Below the pieces are notes generated by a model. The model did no database searches and had not been told where the DNA came from. It saw only the letters and a list, made by a program, of their open reading frames with translations. Below, one piece after another: positions 16,245 through 24,596 of a stretch of DNA of 64,000 nt (position 1 is the first letter of the stretch; each line of letters begins with the position of its first letter). Origin of the DNA: UMGS1696 sp964621165. GTDB lineage: Bacteria; Bacillota; Clostridia; Oscillospirales; CAG-272. The stretch lies in assembly GCA_964621165.1 (NCBI GenBank), contig CAZULC010000009.1, positions 1 to 64,000 on the forward strand, written 5' to 3'. The position numbers and the translations under genes are program-made.

Positions 16245-17787
16245 ATGCACAAAATTGGTGAATTATCGTCTCTGTGCAATCTGCCGGTGAAAACTCTGCA
16301 ATACTACGACGCGGAAGGTCTTTTGAAGCCTGACTGGATTGACGTATTCACGGGCTACATGTATTATTCCGCCTCAAAGCTCGCCGACTGCTACCAGATT
16401 ATCTCCTTAAGGAGCTTGGCTTTTCACTGAACGAAATTAAAAGTCAGCTTGCCGCCGACGACCGTGAGAAAACCGCCGCGCTTCTTGAAGCAAAGCTGAC
16501 CGAGCTGAACGAACTTCTCGAGAACACCGAAAAAAAGCTTAAGAAAATCGAAGCCATACGTGACAGCTTAACAAAAGGAGAGTTAAGATTGTATAACATT
16601 ATCGTAAGAGCAACCGACAGGATGAAGGCCGCATTTGTACGAAACAACTACAAAAGCAAAGCGGAAGCTATGGTTGATATCAAAAACATTGCCGCCATGC
16701 TGCCGAAATCGGTCGTCGGGAAAAGGGAAATGATCATCAACTATGAAACGGAGTACCGGGAGAGCGGATTTGACCTTTCCGCCTGCGTGGAAATCACAGG
16801 TACTCTTCCCCGTGACTGCGGAATCGGGGCCAAAACCGTATCTTTCAGCGAGGACGTTGCTTCGCTTGTGTGCAAAGAAGACGAAATCGAGGGAGCATAT
16901 CTTGCGCTGAACCGGCACATCAACGAATTCGGATACAAAATCACCGGCGCGTACTGCGAAATCTACCACGACGACGGCCCAGTGGAGCTTAAAGTTCCCG
17001 TGTCAAAGGGTGTGGACAAGTCGGCGTACCTTGTGAACAGTAACGAAATCCGCTTCGAGGACGACCCGGAAGTATTGGGAAAATGGGAAATGCTGGATAT
17101 AGTCCCCACACGGGAGCATTTTGTCTACGGACGGCCGAAATGCAGTCATCTGGCGTGGCTTAACGAAATCTACTTTGTTGACGGCGGTCAGTCGTATTGG
17201 GCTGTAGAGGGCTGGAGCAAGGGGGTATTGTTCACAAAAGGCGACTCCCCTGAGACAAAATACACCAACCGATACACACTCGAGAACGCAGACGGACGCG
17301 GACTGATGTTCCTCGAGATGTACGACAATTGCGACGGCGGAAAAGGCGGGTGCGGTTGCCGGAAATCTGGGTTTATGAAAAAGTCGACGAGCGGCACTAT
17401 GCTTCACCGGAGGAGTTCAGAAAAACCGACGACATCAACATTCCGTTTACAAATGACGAGCAGGTTCTCGGAAAGTGGAAAGCAGTGGACTTTGTGCTGG
17501 AGAAGGAAGAGTTCGAACCGCACAGACAGAACTTCGCGCCGGAGGATTTGTCTGTTCTTGAAGCTGAATTCAAGGAAAACGGCGTGTACGTCACCACCAC
17601 AAAAACGGGAAGCAATGCTGTGACCTCAGTCTGGACCAAGGGATATGTGCTGAACCGCAGAGAGAAGACCGCCTCAGCCTACGAAATCAAGGTAATAGAA
17701 GGGCGTGAGTATCTGCTTCGTGAATGGAAAAGCGGCAACTACTCCTTCGGCGGCGGAAGAGTGTACTGGTACGTATTTGCAAGATGA
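16245..17787 (+). pseudogene. MerR-family regulator with effector and C-terminal domains, frameshifted
   Basis: The ATG at 16245 (GAAAGGA ribosome site) starts a MerR winged-helix domain, MHKIGELSSLCNLPVKTLQYYDAEGLL. After ISL the frame shifts near 16412 (a lost base in a C/T run) and continues as KELGFSLNEIK with a coiled coil. A GyrI-like effector part (about 16590-16990) follows, then two similar blocks: VLGKWEMLDIVPTREHF and, after a second frameshift near 17345, VLGKWKAVDFVLEKEEF. Read through, the product is about 510 residues. Relatives act as ligand-sensing transcription activators. With two frameshifts the gene is probably inactive, although its promoter is well kept. Confidence 0.75.
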
Positions 17788-17905
17788 CAAAAGCTGCATA
17801 TTAATCAAAATACAATTCTACATCAATCGTGAAATTATAAAAAACTTGAAATCAGCGAGGCACTGTAATTACATTCAGTCAGTAATCAGTTATCGGTAAA
17901 AAAAG

Positions 17906-17952
17906 AACAGTAGGAGACTGCAAGAATACCTTAAAATCTCTCACTGTTTTTT
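17906..17952. terminator. Bidirectional terminator between convergent genes
   Basis: AACAGT (17906-17911) with GAGA just inside pairs with TCTC and ACTGTT (17943-17948). A T run follows on the plus strand and an A run precedes it, so it can serve both the MerR-like gene and the minus-strand gene ending at 17978. Confidence 0.75.
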
Positions 17953-17977
17953 ATTTCACCAATGCTATGCTTTCTTC

Positions 17978-18889
17978 TCACTGTTCAGGCGAAACATACT
18001 TTCTGCCGTTGTCGATAAGGAAACGCATCTTTTTCCTGTACTGCGTAAGCACTATACCGAACAGCAAAACTGCGGCTGAGCTTACCAGCGACGGGAAGTA
18101 GAACAGCGACATGATAATTCCGCAGATTCCGCCGACGAAGCAGAAGAAAATCACAAGTCCGGAGATATCAGCCAAAGGGGAGCCGTTCTGGACGGTATAG
18201 CAGATACTGTTTATGGTTTTGATAAGCTTGAAATAGTAAACAATCATTAATGCCGCAACTGCCGCCAGCATGACGAACACCACTGCAACAGCGGAGCCGT
18301 TAATCCCGTGAAATTCCTCAGCGATTTCCATAAACAGCGCAAGGACAAACACAGCTGAAATCACCATGCCAATCAGCTTAAAAATAAACGAAATGATAAC
18401 GATAACTTTTATAAGGGTCAGTCCACCGGTGGACAGCTTTCTTTTTTCCCTGTCGAGAGCCGAGCCGACTGTTATCCACATTCCCACAGCGTAGAGTATG
18501 GCGGGAATGTTAGCCATGACATTGCTCACAAATCCTGCAATGCCGGAAATTTCCCACAAATCATCAACCACGTCGTAGTAATCGTATCCGAGATAACCGC
18601 CGAAGATCCGCTCCATGTAATCGAGAAGCCTTGTGACTGGATTCTGGGTGAACGACAGCAGGATTCCGAGAGTGAAGCAGATCACAGCCGCCAGAATCAA
18701 TGGTGACTTAGCTTCTTTTTTGACCGTCGCCCAAGTCATATCCGCCATAGAGCCGAATCTGCTCTGATTTTGTGTGAATTGCGACGCAGGATTTAGCCGG
18801 TCAGGTATTGCGCCGTCGACCTTAGCCCCGCAGTTTGTGCAGAAGCGCGAGTCGTCGTCAATTTTTGTACCGCAATATGGACAGAACAT
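17978..18889 (-). CDS. Zinc-ribbon multi-pass membrane protein
   Basis: A 303-residue protein with an N-terminal double-CxxC zinc ribbon (Cys3, Cys6, Cys17, Cys20), a polar linker and then several hydrophobic helices: SPLILAAVICFTLGILLSF, a conserved-looking middle, VVFVMLAAVAALMIVYYF and AAVLLFGIVLTQY near the end. Such zinc_ribbon_2 membrane proteins are common in Clostridia and have no known role. The ATG at 18889 follows a sequence with AGGAG. It is a single gene. Confidence 0.75.
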   Translation of the reverse strand: MFCPYCGTKIDDDSRFCTNCGAKVDGAIPDRLNPASQFTQNQSRFGSMADMTWATVKKEAKSPLILAAVICFTLGILLSFTQNPVTRLLDYMERIFGGYLGYDYYDVVDDLWEISGIAGFVSNVMANIPAILYAVGMWITVGSALDREKRKLSTGGLTLIKVIVIISFIFKLIGMVISAVFVLALFMEIAEEFHGINGSAVAVVFVMLAAVAALMIVYYFKLIKTINSICYTVQNGSPLADISGLVIFFCFVGGICGIIMSLFYFPSLVSSAAVLLFGIVLTQYRKKMRFLIDNGRKYVSPEQ

Positions 18890-19003
18890 ATTTTACTCCT
18901 GTTAATATTCCTGAGTTTTCCCGCAGGAACAGTTATTATGCGTCCATTATAGCACACTCGCGGCTTACTGTCAATGCTTCGGGGAAAAATATGTCGAATG
19001 ATG

Positions 19004-19813
19004 TTATTTCAGCACAATCGGAAAGTCGCCATAGCCGACAATGCATTCAATTCCGCATGTGAGCCCATACCGCATAATTTCAACCGTCGACATGATAATG
19101 CACATGAATGAGTAGCACATGGAGGTAATGTCATAGGTCATGCCGAGAAATTTATGCTTTGATTTCTTCTCGACAATGAATTTTGACGCAATCAGCTCGT
19201 CAAGCGTCTTACGCAGAACTTCATCATCAAGTCCAAGCTCCTCCTTGATTTCATTGTAGCTGATGTCGCTCATGGAGACTATAGCCATGCAGACAAGAAA
19301 ACAGTTTTTGTCCGCCAGCACGGGGAGAACCTGCTCGGCATATTCAGCGGTTGCGAGGGTGATGTTTTTGAAGAAATCCCATGTCAATATTACGCCGTAG
19401 TCTAAGCTGGACAGAACCGAAACGCCGTTTTCTCCCGTTATATGGAACGGTTTGGGACTGCTTTCGTAGCTGGTTGCGACTTCACCCTGCATGAGTCCGT
19501 GATGGGCATGAGCAAACGCCGTGTGTATCGCCTCGTATGCTTCCCTGCTGAAAAGGGGCTGGGACTTTACTTTATCATATACCTTTTCGTAAATTTCGTC
19601 GTAGGCAATATTCTTTCCGTAGAAGAGAAAGTCCACGCTCACGCCGAAGTAGTCCGCCATCAGGGGCAGGGTCTGGGTGTCCGGAAAGCAGGTACCCGTC
19701 TCCCATTTCGACACGGACTGATAGGACACGCCGACCGCCTGCGCCAGCTCATCCTGAGTGAGGTCACGCTCACGCCGGACCTTGCAGATTTTTTCGCCAA
19801 AGTTAAGTGTCAT
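19004..19813 (-). CDS. XRE-family regulator with C-terminal winged-helix-like region
   Basis: A 269-residue protein. Residues 1-65 are a clear Cro/C1-type helix-turn-helix (LTQDELAQAVGVSYQSVSKWETGTCFPD). The rest is not a TPR; it contains ISYNEIKEELGLDDEVLRKTLDELIASKFI, which looks like a second winged helix. GGAGAA lies 10 bases before the ATG. Upstream there is a 7-bp inverted repeat (19829-19845) that could be its operator, and copy A of the structured repeat. It is the first of three XRE genes in a row, but its C-terminal part differs from the other two. Confidence 0.85.
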   Translation of the reverse strand: MTLNFGEKICKVRRERDLTQDELAQAVGVSYQSVSKWETGTCFPDTQTLPLMADYFGVSVDFLFYGKNIAYDEIYEKVYDKVKSQPLFSREAYEAIHTAFAHAHHGLMQGEVATSYESSPKPFHITGENGVSVLSSLDYGVILTWDFFKNITLATAEYAEQVLPVLADKNCFLVCMAIVSMSDISYNEIKEELGLDDEVLRKTLDELIASKFIVEKKSKHKFLGMTYDITSMCYSFMCIIMSTVEIMRYGLTCGIECIVGYGDFPIVLK

Positions 19814-19828
19814 GTTATTTTCTCCATT

Positions 19829-19845
19829 CTTGAATTATATTCAAG
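19829..19845. promoter_or_regulatory. Inverted repeat before the first XRE gene, candidate operator
   Basis: CTTGAAT (19829-19835) and ATTCAAG (19839-19845) are perfect 7-bp arms around TAT, 16 bp upstream of the start codon. The size and symmetry suit an XRE dimer site; a matching site was not found before the other XRE genes. Confidence 0.35.
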
Positions 19846-19873
19846 CCGGCTTTAAAAATTTAGAATAACTTCG

Positions 19874-19983
19874 AAAGAATTCCGGTCGGCTGAAAGCCGA
19901 AGAAAAATGGTGGGGTCTGTTTTTCAGGGAATTCTTTAGAGTGAAATCAGCTGATATAATTCTTTTATCGCTATATATTTCAC
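19874..19983. repeat. Structured intergenic repeat, copy A
   Basis: On the plus strand the outer arms AAAGAATTCC (19874-19883) and GGAATTCTTT (19928-19937) enclose two hairpins: TCGGCT-GAA-AGCCGA (19886-19900) and GAAAAA/TTTTTC (19902-19925). A third hairpin follows, closed by GTGAAAT (19941-19947) and ATTTCAC (19977-19983). The same plan, with paired substitutions, is found at 37.7-38.0 kb and 61.7 kb. Here it lies between two minus-strand XRE genes, 60 bp before the start of the downstream one. Confidence 0.85.
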
Positions 19984-20087
19984 TCATTGGATCCGTATAT
20001 ATAATACCAGATTCAGCGGGGGAGTCAATAACCGCAAACGACAGCCGGATTCTACCGCGGGTAGAGTTTTTGTCGGAATGGTGTTAG

Positions 20088-21167
20088 TCAGATTTGCTCG
20101 GCGTATTTTTCGAGGTCGGAGACAATCGCTTTTAAGCAGTCGTTCTCCCGTATGAAGTCGAAGCGGGAATCCTTTAAATCTTCAAGGCGGAGGTTGCACG
20201 CGTTGCCCTTGTAGTTCTTGCTCGTGTTCTCCCTGCTGAACTTCATCCGGTTGACAAGGGGTGCGGTGTAGTCCAGCTCGTCGGGCAGGGTCGCGCTTAT
20301 GACGGCGTATCTGCGGCTGTTTTCCAATGCCTTAATGGTGTTTTCGCCGTCCTGCATCTTGGCGTAATTGACGGCTATATAATAGTTATACGTCGACAGG
20401 TCGTATGAATAAAATCCCACGTTTCCGTCGCTGTACAGGCGCTCGAGTATATCAACGGCAAACTGATGCGCCTCGATTTTTTCCTTCGGGGATGAACCCA
20501 AGTTAAACGCGATTGTCTTTGCGTTCATAGCCGCTATTTGAATCAGTCTCGACAGATAATTCTGCCCTTCAACAACGGCTTCCTCACCGTCAAGCGCATA
20601 CAGCCTGAGACTGGCGCCTGTATGCCATATACTTCCGCCCATGTCAGCATAATAAAGGGACTTTTCACGGTTTCCTATGGCGCTGTAGATGAAGCTGAGA
20701 TCGCTTATAACTCCCTCGCGCTGGTGCTGGTCAGTGGATCTTGCGAGAATCTTCTCACCGAGAGCTATGATTTTCTCCGCGTCTTCCTTAGGTGCGGGAC
20801 TGTCCAGTTTGAAAACCATTGCGCTCATCAGGCGGTACATGACCCGCAGGTCGTTCGGGAATTCCTCGCAGGCTTTCTCCCACAGTGCAAGGTCCTTTTC
20901 CGTCTCACCGTCCTTGAGGAATGCTTCACTCTCACGCTCGTACCCGTCGATTATCTCATCGGTTTTGTCGTTGCCGAAAAGCTCATCAATCGTCACGCCG
21001 AAGTTCCGCGCTATAACCGGAAGCAGCATAATGTCCGGATATCCCTCGCCGCGCTCCCACTTTGACACGGACTGGGACGAAATTCCGATGTCCTGCGCAA
21101 GCTCCTCCTGAGTAAGGTCCCGCTCCCGGCGGTATTTTCTTATGATTTCACCAAAAGTAAGTTTCAT
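20088..21167 (-). CDS. XRE-family regulator with long helical C-terminus
   Basis: A 359-residue protein: a Cro/C1-type helix-turn-helix (residues 1-65, LTQEELAQDIGISSQSVSKWERGEGYPD), then an all-helical, TPR-like region (LWEKACEEFPNDLRVMYRLM, REGVISDLSFIYSAIGNREKSLYYADMGGS). The start at 21167 is chosen for GGAGAAAATACA before the ATG; the frame extends 18 codons further up without a ribosome site. This type is common in gut Clostridia; the signal is unknown. The next gene upstream is a broken paralogue with matching blocks (CxxNTSKNxKGNxCN, EKYAEQI end). Confidence 0.88.
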   Translation of the reverse strand: MKLTFGEIIRKYRRERDLTQEELAQDIGISSQSVSKWERGEGYPDIMLLPVIARNFGVTIDELFGNDKTDEIIDGYERESEAFLKDGETEKDLALWEKACEEFPNDLRVMYRLMSAMVFKLDSPAPKEDAEKIIALGEKILARSTDQHQREGVISDLSFIYSAIGNREKSLYYADMGGSIWHTGASLRLYALDGEEAVVEGQNYLSRLIQIAAMNAKTIAFNLGSSPKEKIEAHQFAVDILERLYSDGNVGFYSYDLSTYNYYIAVNYAKMQDGENTIKALENSRRYAVISATLPDELDYTAPLVNRMKFSRENTSKNYKGNACNLRLEDLKDSRFDFIRENDCLKAIVSDLEKYAEQI

Positions 21168-21311
21168 TGTATTTTCTCCAATCATTAAGTTAAATTTATG
21201 ACCGGTCTTTCTTGGATCCATCTATATTATACCGTAGTTGACCTCCGCAGTCAATAACCGCTCCCGTCAGTGAATCCTACCGAAAGTGGTATTTTTCCCA
21301 TATTGGTAGGA

Positions 21312-22387
21312 TCAGATTTGCTCGGCGTATTTTTCGAGGGTTGAGGTGATGGACGTGAAGTCGTCGTTTTCGCAGATGAAGTCGAAGGCGGGATTTTTTA
21401 AATCATCGATCAGACCATTGCAGGAGTTACCCTTGCAGTTTTTGCTTGTATTTGTAACCTTATACTTCATATGGTTTACAAGAGGCGCGGTATAGTCCAT
21501 TTTATCCGGCAGTGTGGCGTTGATTATCGAAAATTTTAGGTAGTTTCTGAGAGCGTCGAGGGTCTTTTCTTTGTCCTTCAAGTCCGCGTACTTCATGGAC
21601 ATAAAGGCGTATAAATCCGATAAATCACAGGAGTAGAATTCCATGTTGTCGTCACAGGACAGGCGCTTGAGTATATCTACGGCAAACTGTTACGCTGCTA
21701 TGGTTTCCTTCGGCTCGTAGTTGATTTTTGCCGCAAATCTCATTACATGCAGAACTGCTGAATCGATTAACCGTTCGATATAATCCTGACACGCACAGGC
21801 TCCTTCCCCACCGTAGAGAACAAATGCCCTGAGTGATTTCTGCGTTACGACTTCACTTCCGCCCATATCCGCGTAATAGAGAGCCATTTCCTTCTCGCCC
21901 AATTCATCATAATTATAACAGAGCTGCTGTACCGCGCTTTCTCTGTCACTCGGGTCGGTGGACTTTTTGAGTATTTCCTCTCCAAAGGCTATGGCACGTC
22001 TCAGGTATCTCTTCGGGTTACCGTTAAAGCTCAAGGCAAACATAAGGTTTGTCATAACTAACGTGTTGTTCGGAAATTCCGCGTAAGCTCTTTCCCATAC
22101 CTCGAGATATTTTTCCGGCTCACCGTTCTTCAAATAAGGTGACGATACTTCCGAGTATTCGTTGATTTTTTCTAAAACCTTGTCTTTGTCCACCCCGAGA
22201 AGCTCGTCAATCGTCACATCAAAGTAGAACGCCAGAGACGTAAGCAGCGTGATGTCGGGGAAGCCCTCGCCGAGCTCCAATTTGCCGACAGACTGGGGTG
22301 TGATTCCGAGGTAATTCGCAAGGGTCTCCTGCGTGACGTTTTCTGCTGGCGCAAAGAGCGCAGTTTATCCTTCATGTTGATTTTCAT
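21312..22387 (-). pseudogene. XRE-family regulator, broken paralogue
   Basis: A paralogue of the preceding gene, about 355 residues if repaired. The start MKINMKDKLRSLRQQK is followed by loss of one A in an A run near 22340; repaired, the frame reads VTQETLANYLGITPQSVGKLELGEGFPD, a normal helix-turn-helix. The long middle (22280-21693) then ends at a TAA near 21692 where the paralogue reads EAHQFAVDIL. The same sequence (QFAVDILKRL) continues after that stop to EKYAEQI at 21312. One frameshift plus one nonsense codon make it a pseudogene. Confidence 0.8.
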
Positions 22388-22524
22388 AACCGAAACCATC
22401 ATTTAATATAAACTAGACAAGCGCTTATCTTTGATTATATTATACACGGGTTTGCTACACTTTGCAAGAACCGCAAAAGTTTACTTTCAGTTTGGTTTTG
22501 AAGCCTGCGGTTGTGTTTGGTGGA

Positions 22525-22557
22525 AGAAAAAAGCTCCGTGCAATATTGCGGGAGCTT
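22525..22557 (-). terminator. Minus-strand terminator-like hairpin
   Basis: AAGCTCC (22531-22537) pairs with GGAGCTT (22551-22557); on the minus strand TTTTTTC follows. No minus-strand gene ends here, so it would only block antisense transcription into the XRE genes. It overlaps the left part of the family 2 repeat. Confidence 0.45.
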
Positions 22558-22635
22558 GAGTTTGTCGTCGTGGGTTAACTTGCGTTTTCAGCCGAAGAAG
22601 TGCCGTGTTCACCTGTCGGGGGTGTCCCGATCTGG
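22547..22635. repeat. Family 2 repeat, single copy
   Basis: TTGCGGGAGCT, then GTCGTCGTGGGTT (from 22564), CGAAGAAGTGCCGTGTT and a terminal hairpin GTCGGG/CCCGAT reproduce the order of blocks in the units at 571-820. It lies in the 337-bp spacer before the transketolase genes. Confidence 0.65.
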
Positions 22636-22652
22636 TTAATTATATTTAACTA

Positions 22653-22681
22653 TTGATTTTTCCCGGGAAATATATTATAAT
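22653..22681 (+). promoter_or_regulatory. Promoter of the transketolase genes
   Basis: TTGATT (22653-22658) and TATAAT (22676-22681) with 17 bp between. GAAAGGA and the ATG at 22725 follow. Confidence 0.65.
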
Positions 22682-22724
22682 ATAATCGAAAAAAACGATA
22701 TTTTTCTAACCGAAAGGAAACGCA

Positions 22725-23558
22725 ATGGAAACCGAAAGAATTACTGAACTCTCCGAAATCGCACGCCAGATTCGCGTGGGTATTATTGAAGCCGTACATG
22801 CTGCCAAAAGCGGTCATCCCGGCGGAAGCCTGTCAATCGCTGACGTGCTCACCTACCTCTACTTCGAGGAAATGAACATCGACCCCGCTGACCCCAAAAA
22901 AGCCGACCGCGACCGCCTCGTCCTCTCAAAGGGTCACTGCGCACCTGGACTTTACTCCGCTCTCGCTCACCGCGGATACTTCCCTGTAGAGGACCTCAAG
23001 ACCCTGCGCAAAACCGACAGCTACCTCCAAGGGCATCCCGACATGAAGCACACACCCGGCGTTGACATGACCTCCGGCTCTCTCGGACAGGGCGCGTCAA
23101 CCTCCTGCGGCATGGCTCTCGCAAACAAAATCGACGGCACCTCAAACAGAATCTACGCTATCTTGGGCGATGGCGAGTGCGAGGAAGGTCAGGTCTGGGA
23201 AGCCGCAATGTTCGCCGGACACTACCACCTCTCCAACCTCTGCTGGCTCGTGGACTTCAACGGTTTGCAGATCGACGGACCTATCGCTGAGGTCATGAAC
23301 CCCGCTCCCTTTGACAAAAAATTCGCCGCCTTCGGATGGAACGTCCTCGAATGCAACGCCCATGACTTCAAGTCAATCGAAGCCGCTTATAAAGCCGCAC
23401 GCGCATGCACCGACAAACCCTCCGTCATCATAAGCCACTCCGTAAAGGGTAAGGGCGTTTCCTTCATGGAAAACAACGTCTCATGGCACGGCACTGCTCC
23501 CAACGATGAACAGTACAAAATTGCTCTCTCCGACCTTGGCGAGAAAGTCACGGACTGA
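22725..23558 (+). CDS. Transketolase, N-terminal (ThDP pyrophosphate) subunit
   Basis: A 277-residue protein matching the first third of a full-length transketolase, the part that binds the ThDP diphosphate and Mg. Visible are SGHPGGSLSIADVLTYLY, SKGHCAPGLYSAL, GSLGQGAS and the GDGECEEGQVWEA ThDP motif with DFNGLQIDG. It pairs with the next gene to make one enzyme that moves two-carbon units between pentose-phosphate sugars. Split transketolases are usual in many anaerobes. The next subunit starts 97 bp downstream. Confidence 0.93.
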   Translation: METERITELSEIARQIRVGIIEAVHAAKSGHPGGSLSIADVLTYLYFEEMNIDPADPKKADRDRLVLSKGHCAPGLYSALAHRGYFPVEDLKTLRKTDSYLQGHPDMKHTPGVDMTSGSLGQGASTSCGMALANKIDGTSNRIYAILGDGECEEGQVWEAAMFAGHYHLSNLCWLVDFNGLQIDGPIAEVMNPAPFDKKFAAFGWNVLECNAHDFKSIEAAYKAARACTDKPSVIISHSVKGKGVSFMENNVSWHGTAPNDEQYKIALSDLGEKVTD

Positions 23559-23654
23559 ACCTGAAATCACACTAATCCGTCAATAATCGGCTTTATGACA
23601 GCACTGACGGAAATATTATATAAATAGAACATAAGTCACGAAAGGAATAATATC

Positions 23655-24596
23655 ATGGCAGATAAAATTGCTACTCGCGAGGCTTACGGTAAGGCTCTTG
23701 CCGAATTCGGCGCGGTTTACGAAAATTTGGTTGTACTTGACGCGGACCTCGCTGCCGCTACAAAGACAGGCACATTCAAGAATGCTTTCCCAGGCAGATT
23801 TTTCGACTGCGGAATCGCCGAAAACAATATGATGTGCGTGGCAGCCGGTATGTCACTCTGTGGAAAAATCCCCTTTGCTTCCTCCTTCGCAATGTTCGCC
23901 GGCGGACGAAGCTTTGAGCAGATCCGCAACTCCATCGGCTACCCCCACAACAACGTGAAAATCGGCGCAACCCACGCGGGAATCACAGTCGGCGAGGACG
24001 GCGCAACCCACCAGTGCAACGAGGACATCGCTCTCATGCGCACTATCCCCGGCATGGTCATCATCAATCCGGCAGACGCAGTGGAGGCACGCCTTGCAGT
24101 GAAAGCCGCAATCGAGCACGTGGGTCCCGTTTACCTCCGCTTTGGCAGAATGGCGGTTCCCACCTACTTCGACGACTCGTACGAATTCAAAATCGGCAAG
24201 GGCGTGAGAATGGCTGAGGGAAATGACGTCTCCATCATCGCAACAGGCATCGAAGTTGAACAGGCACTGAAGGCCCGTGAAATTTTAGCCGAACAGGGAA
24301 TCTCCGCCTCCGTTGTCAACATGGCTACAATCAAGCCAATCGACGATGAAATCATTCTCGAGGAAGCTGAAAGATGCGGCTGTATCGTCACCTGCGAGGA
24401 ACACACAATCATCGGCGGTCTCGGCTCTGCGGTTTGCGAGGTCCTCTCCGAAAAGAAGCCCACTCCCGTCGTAAGAGTAGGAATCAACGACGAGTTCGGA
24501 CGCAGCGGACCCGCAGCTGAGCTTGTTTCATACTTCCACCTTGACGGCGCGTCAATCGCGGAAAAGGCAAAGCTGGCAGTCAGCCTTAAGAAATAA
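23655..24596 (+). CDS. Transketolase, C-terminal (pyrimidine-binding) subunit
   Basis: A 313-residue protein covering the pyrimidine-binding and C-terminal transketolase domains. It has DADLAAATKTG, FDCGIAENNMMCVAAGMS with the catalytic Glu that activates ThDP, the THAGITVGEDGATHQ loop, and the C-terminal CEEHTIIGGLGSAV. CGAAAGGA precedes the ATG. Its TAA overlaps the ATG of the next gene (TAATG), so the dehydrogenase downstream is translationally coupled. Confidence 0.93.
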   Translation: MADKIATREAYGKALAEFGAVYENLVVLDADLAAATKTGTFKNAFPGRFFDCGIAENNMMCVAAGMSLCGKIPFASSFAMFAGGRSFEQIRNSIGYPHNNVKIGATHAGITVGEDGATHQCNEDIALMRTIPGMVIINPADAVEARLAVKAAIEHVGPVYLRFGRMAVPTYFDDSYEFKIGKGVRMAEGNDVSIIATGIEVEQALKAREILAEQGISASVVNMATIKPIDDEIILEEAERCGCIVTCEEHTIIGGLGSAVCEVLSEKKPTPVVRVGINDEFGRSGPAAELVSYFHLDGASIAEKAKLAVSLKK

